Below, piece by piece: positions 34,423 through 45,262 of a stretch of 64,000 nt of DNA (position 1 is its first letter; every line of letters begins with the position of its first letter). The DNA is from Isoetes taiwanensis (lineage: Eukaryota > Streptophyta > Lycopodiopsida > Isoetales > Isoetaceae): the NCBI GenBank assembly GCA_021234155.1, contig JAJEKV010000637.1, forward strand, positions 1 to 64,000, given 5' to 3'. Both the position numbers and the translations under genes were made by a program. The notes under the pieces are model-generated. The model was not told the DNA's origin and ran no database searches. It saw nothing but the letters and a program-made list of their open reading frames with translations.

Positions 34423-35853
34423 GACGATCGAGGGCCGCATGCTATCGCCTTTAACACCCGGCCCAAGGGTTTACACCGCTATGGAAGATCCGCGAGGTCT
34501 TGCCGTTTGTAAGCTGCGAGGTCTTGTCGGTGGCTTTGTTTTAGGGCTAAAAGCAGTGTTTTTCTTTGAAAAGGCTTTGTGTTTTAGGTGTCATTTTGGG
34601 GATGAAATATGAAGAAAACCGAAGGATATTGAATCGGTGGAGGGATTTTCGTGAAATCTTGTGCCATAAATGATGATCCTAGCGTAAAATGATGATCAAA
34701 AGGGCCGGTTAAACCTCAGAACCGAACCGAAAGTGTAGAAGAGGGCAAAAATGCGAAAGTATTGTAATCTCGAGAAGAAGGCAGAGGAGCCGCCAATTCC
34801 CGGGCCAGAAGCAGCAAGTTTTAGGTCAGGATAATCCGCCGATTTAATCTGAAAAACCGGGATTTGCCTCAATCCAAAACAGAGCTTTAGTTCAAGCCTA
34901 AAAACAGAGCTTTAGTTCAAGCCGAAAAACGAGCCTTAAAAACCACGCAGAAGAAAGCCCTAGAAAAGCATGCCAAGTAAGTTTTCTCGATCGGGGCTAT
35001 GATGCTTGCATAACGCCCTAGAAGAATCGAGCGCAGCTTGTAACATCCTAGGAGAATCGAGCTCCGCACTGTGAAAAGTTTCTGGGCCAGTCGTGTTATT
35101 AGTGGGTAACAGCTGTTCAAGGAACGGTCAAGATTTAATCTAACCGTGTAAACCCGAGGACCGGAGTGTTAAGGAGCTAGAACCACATGACCATATAGAT
35201 GTGGATAGGCCTAAATCAACATGAAGTGAGAAAATTTCGTCACACCTCGAGAGTAGCTATGCAATTATGTCCCAAAAACTCTGGCCACTTACAAAATGAA
35301 GTTTGAAGACCCACCTAAGAAATGACCTCCTCTATGAAATGAGAGATCTGTTGCTTGCCATAGATCGCCATGCCCAACTGCTCCGGAAAGCAGCCGCTGC
35401 CAGGCGTAGGAAAGAAATAAAAATGTTTAGGAGAAAGAACAAAAATAAAGAAAACGACAGTGAGAAACGGTGCAGGCTTGTGCAGGCTTTAAGAAGAGTT
35501 ACAGTTAGATTTAGGCAAGGTCGTGCTCGGATTGAAGCTCAAGGCTTGCCGATACCCAAGGCTTGCCGATTCGTTGGAGCTTAGCAAAAATGCCAGCGCC
35601 ATAGGATTAAAAAGGGGCGGGAGCACGGAGCTTGGCTATGGCCGCCGTCAAACCCATACTTGGAGCAATCTGTAAGTGCAAGTGCTAAGTTAACTGGAGG
35701 TTGTAAGCGAAAACAGAAGAAGAGTGAAACCCTAAACCCATATAAGTATTGTAAATATGGTATTTCAACCAGCCGAGACTCCAAGAACAACGGAATAAGA
35801 GATATGAAGAAATATAGCCTCCTTGCTTTCAAATGGCGACGACTAGCTTCTGG
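34423..35853. other. No recognisable gene
   Basis: A plus-strand frame at 35303-35584 is Lys/Arg-rich (RKEIKMFRRKNKNKEND) and ends with the tandem words GLPIPKACRF; unrecognised. CAGAGCTTTAGTTCAAGCC is duplicated at 34880/34905. Confidence 0.45.
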
Positions 35854-36500
35854 CTATGGCTGAACATCCAACCTAGGCTCTAACAAAAAACCAAGCAAAT
35901 GGAAATTCTTGCACTTTGGGAAGAGAAGATCCCGCGGTAGCCATCGCCATTGCTTAGAACAGACATCATAGATCAGAATAGAAGGACTAAGATGGGTTGT
36001 AAGTGTAATACAAACCAGATTCCCTATCCCAACACAAACAAATGGAGTTCGAGGTGTAACCTGCTCCAGAAACTCAGAGCACAAACGGTACTTTGCAAAG
36101 CTCAATCCATTCTGTCTTTAGAGTGTTCAGCTCCCAAACTTGGATTCTTTCGATCTTGAACGGAATCTCTGGCATGCACAAGAGTCTTTCTCGATCAACA
36201 ATTTCTTGTTACACAGTATGAGTGATGGAGATCCTAAGCAAAATGGCAGAGGAGCTTTGATTTCACTCCATTCTTGAGCTTTAAGATTAAAACAAACAAC
36301 CCCATATGGCAATTCAGTAATGCAAAAATAATCTTCCAACGAGACCCCTGGATCCGATCCAAATTCCCTGGATCCGATCCAAATTTAGCATCTGGTAATG
36401 GACATGCTGCCATTTTTCAGGATTCAGTGGATGAATTGTAAACTTCGCTATGGAGCTTGTAGACACACGGGCTTGCAAAAGGATGGGCTCCTAGCATTGC
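35854..36500 (-). pseudogene. F-box/kelch-type protein, C-terminal part, broken
   Basis: F-box proteins of this type are SCF ubiquitin-ligase adaptors with a C-terminal beta-propeller. The minus strand reads VYKLHSEVYNSSTES, then LPYGVVCFNLKAQEWSEIKA (36339 frame), then IERIQVWELNTLKTEWIELC, then LCSEFLEQVTPRTPFVCVG and IYDVCSKQWRWLP. The pattern of a value taken in, WSE, APLP, and WELN...W.E is the plant F-box associated region. The pieces lie in three frames. One break coincides with a 20-bp tandem duplication (36346-36385). No F-box motif is seen upstream. A relic. Confidence 0.65.
36346..36385. repeat. 20-bp tandem duplication inside the F-box relic
   Basis: CCCTGGATCCGATCCAAATT occurs twice back to back. 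Since 20 is not a multiple of 3 it shifts the frame. Confidence 0.95.
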
Positions 36501-36860
36501 GTCATTTTTTTTAGCCCCCAATAAAAGCATAATAAATGCGGATCCAAGTGTACATCACGGTGAAGTGAAAACGAAGGAGGATGGGCTACCACGTGTCACA
36601 CGAAGGGCTCCTCAAACAAATTTCATCAAACAATGATAAGTTATCAACCAGAAAATGATAGGATATGAGTGATAGGATGTATGGAAGGTAGAAAAAGTCA
36701 AACGTCCTTTAGGGATAGAATCTACCACGTCTTCAAAATCGTGGTTTCCCATGAGTATCAAAATGCCATGTCCTGAACAGATCGACATACAGAATAGAAC
36801 CATGGGACCCTTAAACAACGAAGCATTAAACCATGACACCGGAATAACTAACTAAATCAA

Positions 36861-36866
36861 TATAAA
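36861..36866 (+). promoter_or_regulatory. Possible TATA box of the malectin-like receptor kinase
   Basis: TATAAA lies 35-40 bp upstream of the ATG at 36901. That leaves a very short leader, so it is only a candidate. Confidence 0.25.
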
Positions 36867-36900
36867 CCCAGTAAGCTTATCAAGTTTCAAGATCTGAGCT

Positions 36901-39398
36901 ATGGGCGAATGCGCAGCCAGTGCATTGCTTCATCTCCTGCTTTTCTCTTCCGCAGTTCTTCTGGTCGTCGCTCAAACAGGCAATTTCCACTCTCAAACTT
37001 TCATGCAAAATTTACTGTGTTAAGCTGTTATATAAGTTAGTCTAGTGCAAGAGTTTCTGATAAGTATTGTTCCACTTAAATTTGACAGGATTCATAAGCA
37101 TAGATTGTGGTGCTGTTGAAGGCTGGGTAGATTCTCAGACAGGAATTCAATGGGTTCCAGACGGAAACTATACAGATTCTGGGGTCAACTCTAAAGTAGG
37201 CAATGCGAGTTTATCAGATTGGCTAAGCACTCTCAGGTATTTTCCAAGTAGCAGCATCAGCAATTGCTATGTGTTGCCAGTGAGTGCCGGCCGGAAGTAT
37301 TTCTTCAGGGCCTCATTTCACTATGGCAACTACGATGGCAAAGGGTCTTGGCCATCGTTGGACGAATCTGTCAATGCGGAGGTAATATTTACACCACAGC
37401 AGAGCAGCTTAAACCTGTGCCTCACCAGCAAGGACTTCGTCAATAACGTGCCGTTTATTTCCTCCTTGGAGCTCAGGCCTCTACCTGCAAATTTTTATGA
37501 TGATAAGACCGACTTTAAGGATTCGTATTTACGTGTGGCGCTGAGGAGGTACTTCAATGAGGACGAGACCGCTGTTGTAAGGTACAAGTTCTAAAATACA
37601 GTTAAGGACTATTAAATGAGACCTGTTATTTAAACCTGCTGGATTTTTCTGTTCTTGTAGATATCCTCAAGACCCGAAAGATAGAAAGTGGTATCCCCGT
37701 TCATTTGTGCCAGATGCTAACAGAATAAGCTCCAGTGTCTCCGTCGACACTTCAGGTTTCTCAAACGAGCCACCAGCTGAGGTGTTGATGACTGGCTTGG
37801 AGGGCATAACAGGTTCTGTTTTTAATTATATGCTGGACTTTGGACGGCTTGATTCAGATGTGCTGTTTTATTTCTACTTTTCGGAGCTGAGATCGAACAG
37901 AACAGCGAGGGATGTTCGAGAATTCAACATTGTGATAAGCATCGATAACGGCCATAAATCATCAGCACTTAAGATGACAATCGGGCCGAAGGAAACATGG
38001 GATGCATTATTTTGGGGCAAATGGGGATTGTCAGATAATGCGGTTGTGACGTTCACGTTGACTCCAACGAGCAATTCTACTCTCCCTCCCATTTTAAACG
38101 CCTTTGAAATTTTCAGATACAACGAGCCCACTGTTACTTTGCCCGAATTATCTCCTTCTCCGCTTCCTCCTCCTTCGCCTTCGCCTTCGCCTCCTCCTCC
38201 GCCTCCTGCCCAGAAAAAAAATTCTTCCAAAAAAATCTTCCCTGTTGGTGCCATTGTAGGTATCGCTCTTGCAGGCGGTTTAATATCTTTGATCTGTTTA
38301 CTTTTGATCGTGTTTTGGTGTCGTCCCAGAAAGCTTCCACCCAACAACCACCTCCACATCGGCTTAACCTCAATCGGCCCAATACACTACTCATACTCTG
38401 ACATACAAAAAATGACCGCCGATTTCAAACACAAAATAGGTGACGGAGGATATGCTGATGTTTACAAAGGATTTACTACGACTGGTATGCAGTTAGCCGT
38501 CAAAGTAATTAAAGCCACATAAAACCAAGCCAGAGATTTCAACCGGGAAATATCAATCCTTTCAGTTATTCACCATTTCAACTTGGTTGATTTTATTGGG
38601 TATTGCGCAGAGGGAACCAAAATGATTTTAGTATATAAATTCATGCAGAATAGTTCCCTAGACAGATGGATTTTCAACAATTCTGCCAATCCATTAAGCT
38701 GGGAGAAGAGATTTAACATCATCACAGGTGTGGCATCTGGATTGACTTATTTACATGAGCAGTGTGGAAACATTGTTCTTCACTTAGATCTAAAGCCTCA
38801 GAACATACTTTTAGATGAGAATTTTATCCCTAAAGTTGCTGATTTTGGTATTAGCAAGTTGCTTGACAGGGATCAATCAATGATCTTCACTCGGACCATA
38901 AGAGGGTCACCACTATACATACCGCCAGAATTGATTATGGGGGCTGGTCTAAACGCGAAGATGGATGTTTACAGCTTTGGAATCATAATGCTGGAAATTG
39001 TGGCAGGGCGAAGTATTATAGATCTGTCAGGATCAACACTAGCATCAGGATCAACACTAGCAGAAGTTGTCTCAGACATTAAGAATAAAGATTTCTTTCC
39101 AGTGGAGCTGGTGGATACTGCCATTCGAGCATCTGTAGATGAGATTGAAGCCAAAAGGGTGATTCAGAATGTCTTTCTTTGCCTTTTGGCACCTGCCGAA
39201 CGTCCTACTATGTCGTCTGTTCTTCATATGCTGCAGGGAAGGATACCCATCCAAGCGCTTTCTGTTACACAAGAAGCAAACTTGAGGGAGTGTTTTGCAT
39301 CTAAATGTTCACCTTTGGCATTTGCTGGAGCGCCTCTCATGAGCTACAGTAACAGTAAGAGCTACGAAGCAGAATTTTCTCAGACTTCAGGCAGATAA
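36901..39398 (+). pseudogene. Malectin-like receptor kinase with one in-frame stop
   Basis: Exon 1 (36901-36979) is a signal peptide, MGECAASALLHLLLFSSAVL then LVVAQT, ending in a GC donor (ACAG|GCAATT). Exon 2 (37089-37581) starts GFISIDCGAVEGW. Exon 3 (37661-39398) holds the second malectin half (STLPPILNAFEIF), a Ser/Pro stalk, a membrane span (VGAIVGIALAGGLISLICLL) and a cytoplasmic kinase: G loop IGDGGYADVYKG, lysine AVKVIK, alphaC REISILS, catalytic loop HLDLKPQN (non-RD), DFG, and GSPLYIPPE in place of the usual APE region. All catalytic residues survive, but TAA at 38520-38522 falls just after AVKVIKAT and would end the protein in the N-lobe; the frame resumes at once (NQARDFNREI). 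Exon 2 lacks about 18 codons present in the paralogue at 21 kb. An 18-bp in-frame duplication (39027-39062) lies in the C-lobe. Either a recent pseudogene or a read error at one base. Confidence 0.85.
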
Positions 39399-39495
39399 AA
39401 CTTCATGTAAACTGTAAAGTACTACTCCACATATCACTCTACATGTCACTCGATGGTTTTTTCTACTCCCCATTTGGGTTGGAGTTCACCGGAAA

Positions 39496-39767
39496 CCTCA
39501 TAGGGTTTCTTGTTGTAAGGTTTCCTTTATGGAAACTATACGTAGTTTACTTTTGGGAAAACTCTATAAGGTTTCCGCTTTTCAAAATAAAATGAAAGAG
39601 TCTAGGCATGTGTGTAAGATTTTGTGGCAAATTTTCAAGATTGTATGACAAAATGTAATCCACCCACATGTGTAAGATCTTATGGAAGATTGTGTTCCCA
39701 AATGCATGAGGAGTCTTTTTAGCGTGAGGAGTACGCCAACATTTTGAATTTGAAACTGCATTAGGTT
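39496..39767. repeat. GGAAAC..AT..GGTTTCC palindrome cluster and left copy of a direct repeat
   Basis: Units GGAAACCTCATAGGGTTTC, GGAAAACTCTATAAGGTTTCC and GAAACTGCATTAGGTTTC are short palindromes of one type. From 39555 the segment AGTCTAGGCATGTGTGTAAG ... ACATTTTGAATTTGAA is repeated directly at 40975-41135 on the other side of the polypurine Helitron. The left copy has an insert of about 50 bp. Confidence 0.7.
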
Positions 39768-40895
39768 TCAAAGAATGTTATACCGTATTGAATGGATCAA
39801 GCCCTAATTTGAATGGCTAAGATCATATGATTGAACCTGAAGGCCGAGATCTATCGCACAACTTCCCACTACTATGATTGATCATGATTTGATCTCTTCA
39901 GGGGAAAGGAAAAGGAAAGGGGGGGGAAAGGAGGAAAGGCAGGAAAGGGGCAAAAGGGAAAAGCAAAAGGGAAAAGGAAAAAGGAAGAAAAGGATAAAAA
40001 GGAAAAAGGAACGGAAAGGAAAAGGGGAAGGAAAGGAAGAAGGAATGGGGAAAGGAAAAAAGGGAAAACAAAGAAAGGATAGGTGGGGTTTGGGACAAAA
40101 TTCATGGAAAAAGAAAGAAAAGGGAAAGGAAAGGAAAAGGGAAAGGAAAAAGGGGCACAGGAAAAGACGCGAGGAAGAGGGAAGGGGCAGGAAAAGGGGC
40201 AAAGGAAAATGTTAAAGGAAGAGGAAAAAAAGAAGGGGAGGAAAAATGGCAGGAGAGAGGAAAGAGGAAAAAGTGGGGAAATGGAGGATAAAAAGGCAGA
40301 GAAAAGGGAAAAGCGGTGACTGAGAAAAGGGTGGGAACGGAATGGAAAAGAAGGAGGGAAAAGGGCAGGAAAAAAGGAAGAGAAGGGAAAGCAGAAAAAG
40401 CATGAGCAAAAAAGAAGTGGAAGGGGAAAAAGGGAAATGGAAAAAGAAAAAAGGCACATAAAAAAGGTGGAAAAGGGAAAGAAAGGAGGGTATAAAAAAA
40501 AGGAAAAAGAGAAAAGGAAAAAAGGAAAAGGAGGGGGAAAAAAAGGGAAAAGGGAAAGGGTGGAAATGATGAAAAGGAGGAAAAGGAAAGGGGAAAAAAT
40601 GGAAGGGTGGGGAAAACAAAAAGGAAGGGAAAAAGGGAAGAAAACCAAAAGGAAAAATAGGAAAAAGGAAACAAAAAGAGAAGGGAAAAGGAGGACAGAA
40701 GCAAAATTGAGAAAAAAAAAAGAAAAAGGAAAGTGGGAAAAAAACAAAAAGAAATGGAGATGGAGCAGAAGAAGGGCCTTAGGGAAGTGATTTTTAGAAT
40801 GCACAAAACCTTTTATGAGGAGTTGAGCTAAACAAGCTTCAGCCCATCAACAAGGTTCCTTAACTTATGCCCAAAGATTTGAGCACAATTACTAG
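39768..40895 (+). mobile_element. Non-autonomous Helitron carrying a 0.9-kb polypurine tract
   Basis: The 5' part (39768-39900) matches the reverse complement of 59130-59268 at roughly 80% (shared CCCTAATTTG.ATGG, AGGCCGAGAT.TATCGCAC, ACTTCCCAC). The 3' end reads CCCAAAGATTTGAGCACAATTACTAG|T and aligns with the Helitron ends at 44687 and 57387, although its hairpin has decayed. The 5' TC is preceded by T rather than A, and the outer few bases look deleted. Between them, 39898-40790 is almost entirely A and G on the plus strand. There is no coding capacity; the long Phe/Pro/Leu/Ser frames on the minus strand are a base-composition artefact. Confidence 0.6.
39898..40790 (+). repeat. Polypurine tract, ~0.9 kb
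   Basis: Irregular GGAAAAGG, AAGGGAAA and GGAAGG words with very few pyrimidines on the plus strand. Able in principle to form triplex or H-DNA; strong strand asymmetry. Confidence 0.95.
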
Positions 40896-41150
40896 TAAAC
40901 TATATTAGGTTTCCAAAGAAACTACATTTAGTTTCCCTTGATACTACATTAGGTTTCTCCTAAAGTTTTTAATTTGGATAGGAAACTATATAAAGTTTCC
41001 ATTTTGTAAAATATTAATGGAGGAGTGTAGGCACGTGTGTAAGATCTTGTGGCACATATGCAAGATTGTATGACAACATGCATCAAATGGTGTCCTCTTA
41101 GCGTAAGGGGCACGCTAACATTTTGAATTTGAAGGGGAACCTTCGTGAAC
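40896..41150. repeat. Second palindrome cluster and right copy of the direct repeat
   Basis: TAAACTATATTAGGTTTCC, GAAACTACATTTAGTTTCCC and GGAAACTATATAAAGTTTCC repeat here. From about 40975 the sequence copies 39555-39755 (GGCACGTGTGTAAGATCTTG, AAGATTGTATGACA, ACATTTTGAATTTGAA). Confidence 0.7.
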
Positions 41151-41255
41151 ACACATTTGTCTTATAGATACTTGAACTTGTTTGTTTTCTCCATCTTCAT
41201 TCAGAGCTCCTTGAGCATCCTTTGTTCATGCAAGTTATAGCTTATTGTCAATCGC

Positions 41256-44200
41256 ATGATGGAGCTAGAGTTCAACTTGGAAGAGGATGAGGAAGAAGTG
41301 CTTTCAATGGATTCAACTTCGTCTGATTCAGATGAAAATGTAAGTGATTATGCTTTCAATAATAGTTATGAAGATGCAGGTTTTGAGGGCTTTGTCAATG
41401 AAGAGCATGAAGCACACGAGAACCAGCAAAATGATCCCTCGAATGAGGAAGGATGCGTTGCATTATTTTCACCTATTCCTACAATTGCATCAGGTGAAGG
41501 CTATGTTTTTACTAAGATATCATACAATTTAATGGTCCATTGCATCATAAATTATGTCCATCCTTCTAGCCAAGATGTGCTTGCAGCAGATCCAAACTTT
41601 CCTCTATAGGTTATGTTCGTCAACATAACTCAGGGGATATACAGATCATAGCAAGGTGGTTGAGCTTTCAAGATAAGTTGCAAGTGGATACACAAACAGG
41701 TCTTCTCACTCGCATGACCTTTGGAAAATGGCTATTTATCCCACCGTCATGGATGTGGAAGCAAATCATCTTCAGAGCTCATGTTGAAGGGGGTCTGTGG
41801 CATTTGCCCATATGCCCTACTTTGGATAATATTAAAAAAATGTGGCAGGTTGGGTCTAAGTTCCATGGCATTCCAGAAACTTATGTGAGACAATGCATAG
41901 CAGCTTGTAAATGCAAGATTCGGCATATAATGCCTTCAAGCAGGAAAGAGCTTTTCAATTACGAGGAAGAAGTACCTTGCCACTCTCTAGATAGCCGAGT
42001 GGAACAATTACAGGTAGAACACAGGGTAAGATTGATTCATCGACATACAAGGCAGTGGATGAATGATATGTCTTGTGTGGATTATATATGTCATCGCGGG
42101 GGAGATGCCCGCAGGTGTGGGCTGCAAGGTGTAAGGCAAACAAGAAGGAGCTTTAAAAGAAGATGTGGATTTCGTCTTCGTACAGTGATGCCAATCAATC
42201 CAAGCAAGGATGATAGTAGTTGTGCTCAAATTTACATCCACGTTGGGCATGATGGACATAATCCATGGTCAGAGGAAGATGAATGGTCTCGTCCTTTGCA
42301 TCCCGCCATTCTGGATGAGGCAGCCAACATGCTAGTGGACACAAGAGACTTCCAAGCAGTCTGGGGTAACATGAATGAGAGAGGGAAGGAGTTATGCACC
42401 ACCTTCAAACCTATTGAGAGAGCCACATACCGCTTTAAAATGGCACATGAGGATATATGGCGTCTTGCATACCACTTGCGAATAAACGGTACGTGTAGTT
42501 TTCTCTAGTGCATTCGTGAAATCTAGGATCTTATTTTATGAAAGGTTTAGGTACAAATCATTTGCTCTATATGTGCAGGAGCACTCCTTGGTTCCGATTG
42601 GGATAGGGTGGAGAGTGGAATGGATGCCTGGATGCGATCTGGAAAGGTTATATACCACCAACCTTATGCTCCTACTCATGATGACCCAGATATGCGGCCT
42701 TGGATCATAGTAATCCAGGACCAATGGATGCTAGAGCAGGCTATGATGTATAGCACTAATGGGTTTGGACCATGGATTCGACGTTTAGGACAAATATATA
42801 TGGATGTCCACTTTTTGCTGCACATGTCCCTAATCGCAGCGGCAATGGTGTGCCCATCTTCCTCATGATGTTCACCACGGTACCTGGTGAGCATCATGAG
42901 AGGATAGCACTGCGAGTGGCTCTACGCATGGTCCTTACCCGCATGGGAAGTGTTCGACCCAGACCAATTACAATAGACCTTGACAATGCAGAGCGAGCAG
43001 CTCTTGATGATATTATTACAAAAGATCCACATTGTTGGCTAGGAGAGACACATGTATCTTGCGTATATATAGGATTACTCCTTCTTGTTCTAATTCTGAG
43101 CCTAGCCTGTATTGCCCATAGATTGCATGTCATATTCTTGCGTGCTAGTTCCATTCAAAACGAGCTTGGCTCAAATATCTGCTACCAAAGGTAATTTTAT
43201 ATCTCAAAATTTCAAAGTAATTGATATTTTATGCAACCTTAAACGACTATTCCATCCAGGTCCCAGGATCACAAGGCAAGAAAATATATCATGGTGGAAA
43301 GGATATATTTTTCTCGTCTTTCCACCATGATGACTTGCACCAGCAAATGGGAATATCTCAACCACTTAAATGACCTTATTGAGGTTTATAGAGACAACGA
43401 AGGTGTAATAAGGTATGGCTTCAAGTTCTCTAAATTGAACACATTCTTATCTGAAGTAATTGTTTAACTTAGCGCCTTATATAGTTACCTGCAGACTAAC
43501 TGGGTGCTCGGAGGACATTGGGATGGGAAATGACAAAAACATGCTAGGATGTTTTTGCACTTAAATTGTGACATCACGAACCTAACAGAGGTGCAATGGC
43601 ATATTTTGAAGGTGCAGCTCTTGCAGCGAAAAGTGAACATCCGTATGTTCACATTATTATCTACTATAATTGGATATCCAGATGGAGGATCGCCTCTTGG
43701 TGGTTCTATGCTTGAAGTGTGCAGACAACGCCAAGAACTTGGTTAGTAACCACATGATTTGCTAGTTTTCTCCTTCGTCTGATGCACTTCGTGTAAAATA
43801 TAGATGCAAGCGGACGATTTGGCTATCGTGGATGCAGCAAGCGTCTAGCAGCAGCTGAACGCTTATGTAGGCTCGAAGAGGAGCATGGGGGTATCATCAC
43901 CCTTACTGATCTAGAAGCTATTGTGCACCATGTAGCATCTAACCCCAGGTATGCATTACCGAGTCGAGATACATGCTGCATATTGTAGTTGTCCAAGCTT
44001 TGTCTCCAGATGCAAGCACTTAGTGGCATCAGAGTACTTTCTTGCCATGCACTACCCTAACATCTATAGGGAGTTGTACCCTATGGCAGACCTAGGTGAG
44101 CATATTGGAATGGGCCATGGGATGGAACCCACAAGGGAGACAGGAAGGACTCTACGGGAAGTCGCCCTCACTTTGTGGTAAAGAAACAAGAGACACTTGA

Positions 44201-44393
44201 TGAGTGGTGCAAGGTGACTACAGAGCAGCTTGATAGGGTGCAAGTGACAAGGGAAGAGAAGCTCGAACAAATTATCTAAGACGTTAGACGAGACCTCATG
44301 GTACTAGGTTCTAGGAACAGTAGGCCAGCACCTGTGAAGTTCAAGGGATCTTATGCACAATCACAGGCTGCTGCGCGATTACACTTCTAAAAT
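41256..44393 (+). pseudogene. Mutator-like (MULE) transposase with SWIM zinc finger, copy 1
   Basis: MULE transposases cut and paste DNA with an RNase-H-fold DDE domain. The N-terminus is acidic (LEEDEEEVLSMDSTSSDSDE), followed by a 41610-42489 domain rich in Cys/His. After a GT-AG intron (42490-42578) the DDE domain has D in MDSTFRTNIYG (42775), D in TIDLDNAE (about 42975), the conserved KRAWLKYLLPK end, and E in NLTEVQWHILK (43588). A SWIM finger YCSCPSFVSRCKH lies at about 43984-44022. Introns at 43191-43259, 43413-43494 and 43742-43803 look canonical. Frameshifts near 41605, 42758, 43140, 43510, 43950 and 44180 and a stop near 44280 break it. The catalytic triad is recognisable but spread over frames, so it is an inactive copy. 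No MULE terminal inverted repeat could be assigned. Confidence 0.75.
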
Positions 44394-44686
44394 GCCAGGC
44401 CCTTTGTGGGAACAACCACCTTTACAAACTGGGAGTAGACCAAGGGGTGTTACTAGTGTGCGAGCCCAGTTTCCTTGTCACGAGGAGTTATGATGAGAGT
44501 CTGACTCATAATGTCACTCGATATCAGACATATGTTCATTGTTTTAGTAATCAATGTTAAATGCATGTTGTACAATATTGTTGTGAATGGATGAAGAAGG
44601 TTTCACAAGGAAAGAAGAAAGTTTTGTATTTCTGTGACGCAATACATATTATAAGAAATGATGGCCAAATAAACACACATAATATA

Positions 44687-44963
44687 CTAGTAACGGTGCC
44701 CAGCGTTGCTGGGCATAAGTTGGAAGCCTATAAATGTTTTGGCCGCGATGAGAAAAGCGTACAATAATAATGGTATCCATCATTGTTAGGCTTTACTTGG
44801 AAACCTGCAGAGGACGCAACTATCATCTACATGCACACACCTAAAACTACGAATCTTTTGGCCAGCATGAATTCTTGGCCGTCGGATCGGCCTCAAATGT
44901 TGATCGTTGGATCACTGTGGTGAACACACTTTGGTTGGACCATACAACTTTAATACTATAAAA
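44687..44963 (-). mobile_element. Short non-autonomous Helitron, ~277 bp
   Basis: On the minus strand the 5' end reads TTTATAGTATTAAAGTTGTA, a typical plant Helitron start although the initial TC is not intact. The 3' end has a perfect 8-bp-stem hairpin TGCCCAGC-aac-GCTGGGCA (plus 44697-44715), then CCGTTA and CTAG, with T next. The subterminal strings CATTTATAGGCTTCC and ATGCCCAGCAA match the 57387 end. No genes inside. Confidence 0.65.
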
Positions 44964-45160
44964 ATTATTTATTGTTGTTGAGCATTGGCAAAACAAAATG
45001 TGCAAAATAGATGGTTCCTTTTTTCAAATTCAGTCATTCCAAGAACATCCAGTATGGAAGATATGGCATGATGATGTAGGGTATTCAGTTGCATGTGTTC
45101 AAGACAGTAAGAATGTTAGTCTAGAGGATAGCAATTGTATGTGTTCAAGACAATAAAAAT

Positions 45161-45262
45161 GTTAGTCTCTAGATGCGATATACCCAGGTTGTGTGCCAAT
45201 ATTGACCCTTAAGTCTCTAGACGGGGTATACCTAGGTTGTGTGCCAACATTGACTCTTAATT
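45161..45262. repeat. 48-bp tandem duplication
   Basis: AGTCTCTAGA starts at 45164 and 45212. Each copy includes GTATACC.AGGTTGTGTGCCA-type sequence. Confidence 0.9.

Noticed and set aside
37874-38394. Gly/Glu-rich minus-strand frames
   Set aside because: Antisense shadow of the proline-rich stalk and membrane span of the receptor kinase.
39872-40806. Long minus-strand frames (up to 310 codons) of Phe/Pro/Leu/Ser
   Set aside because: They exist in several frames at once because the DNA is almost pure polypyrimidine on that strand and stop codons need purines. No domain or codon signal.
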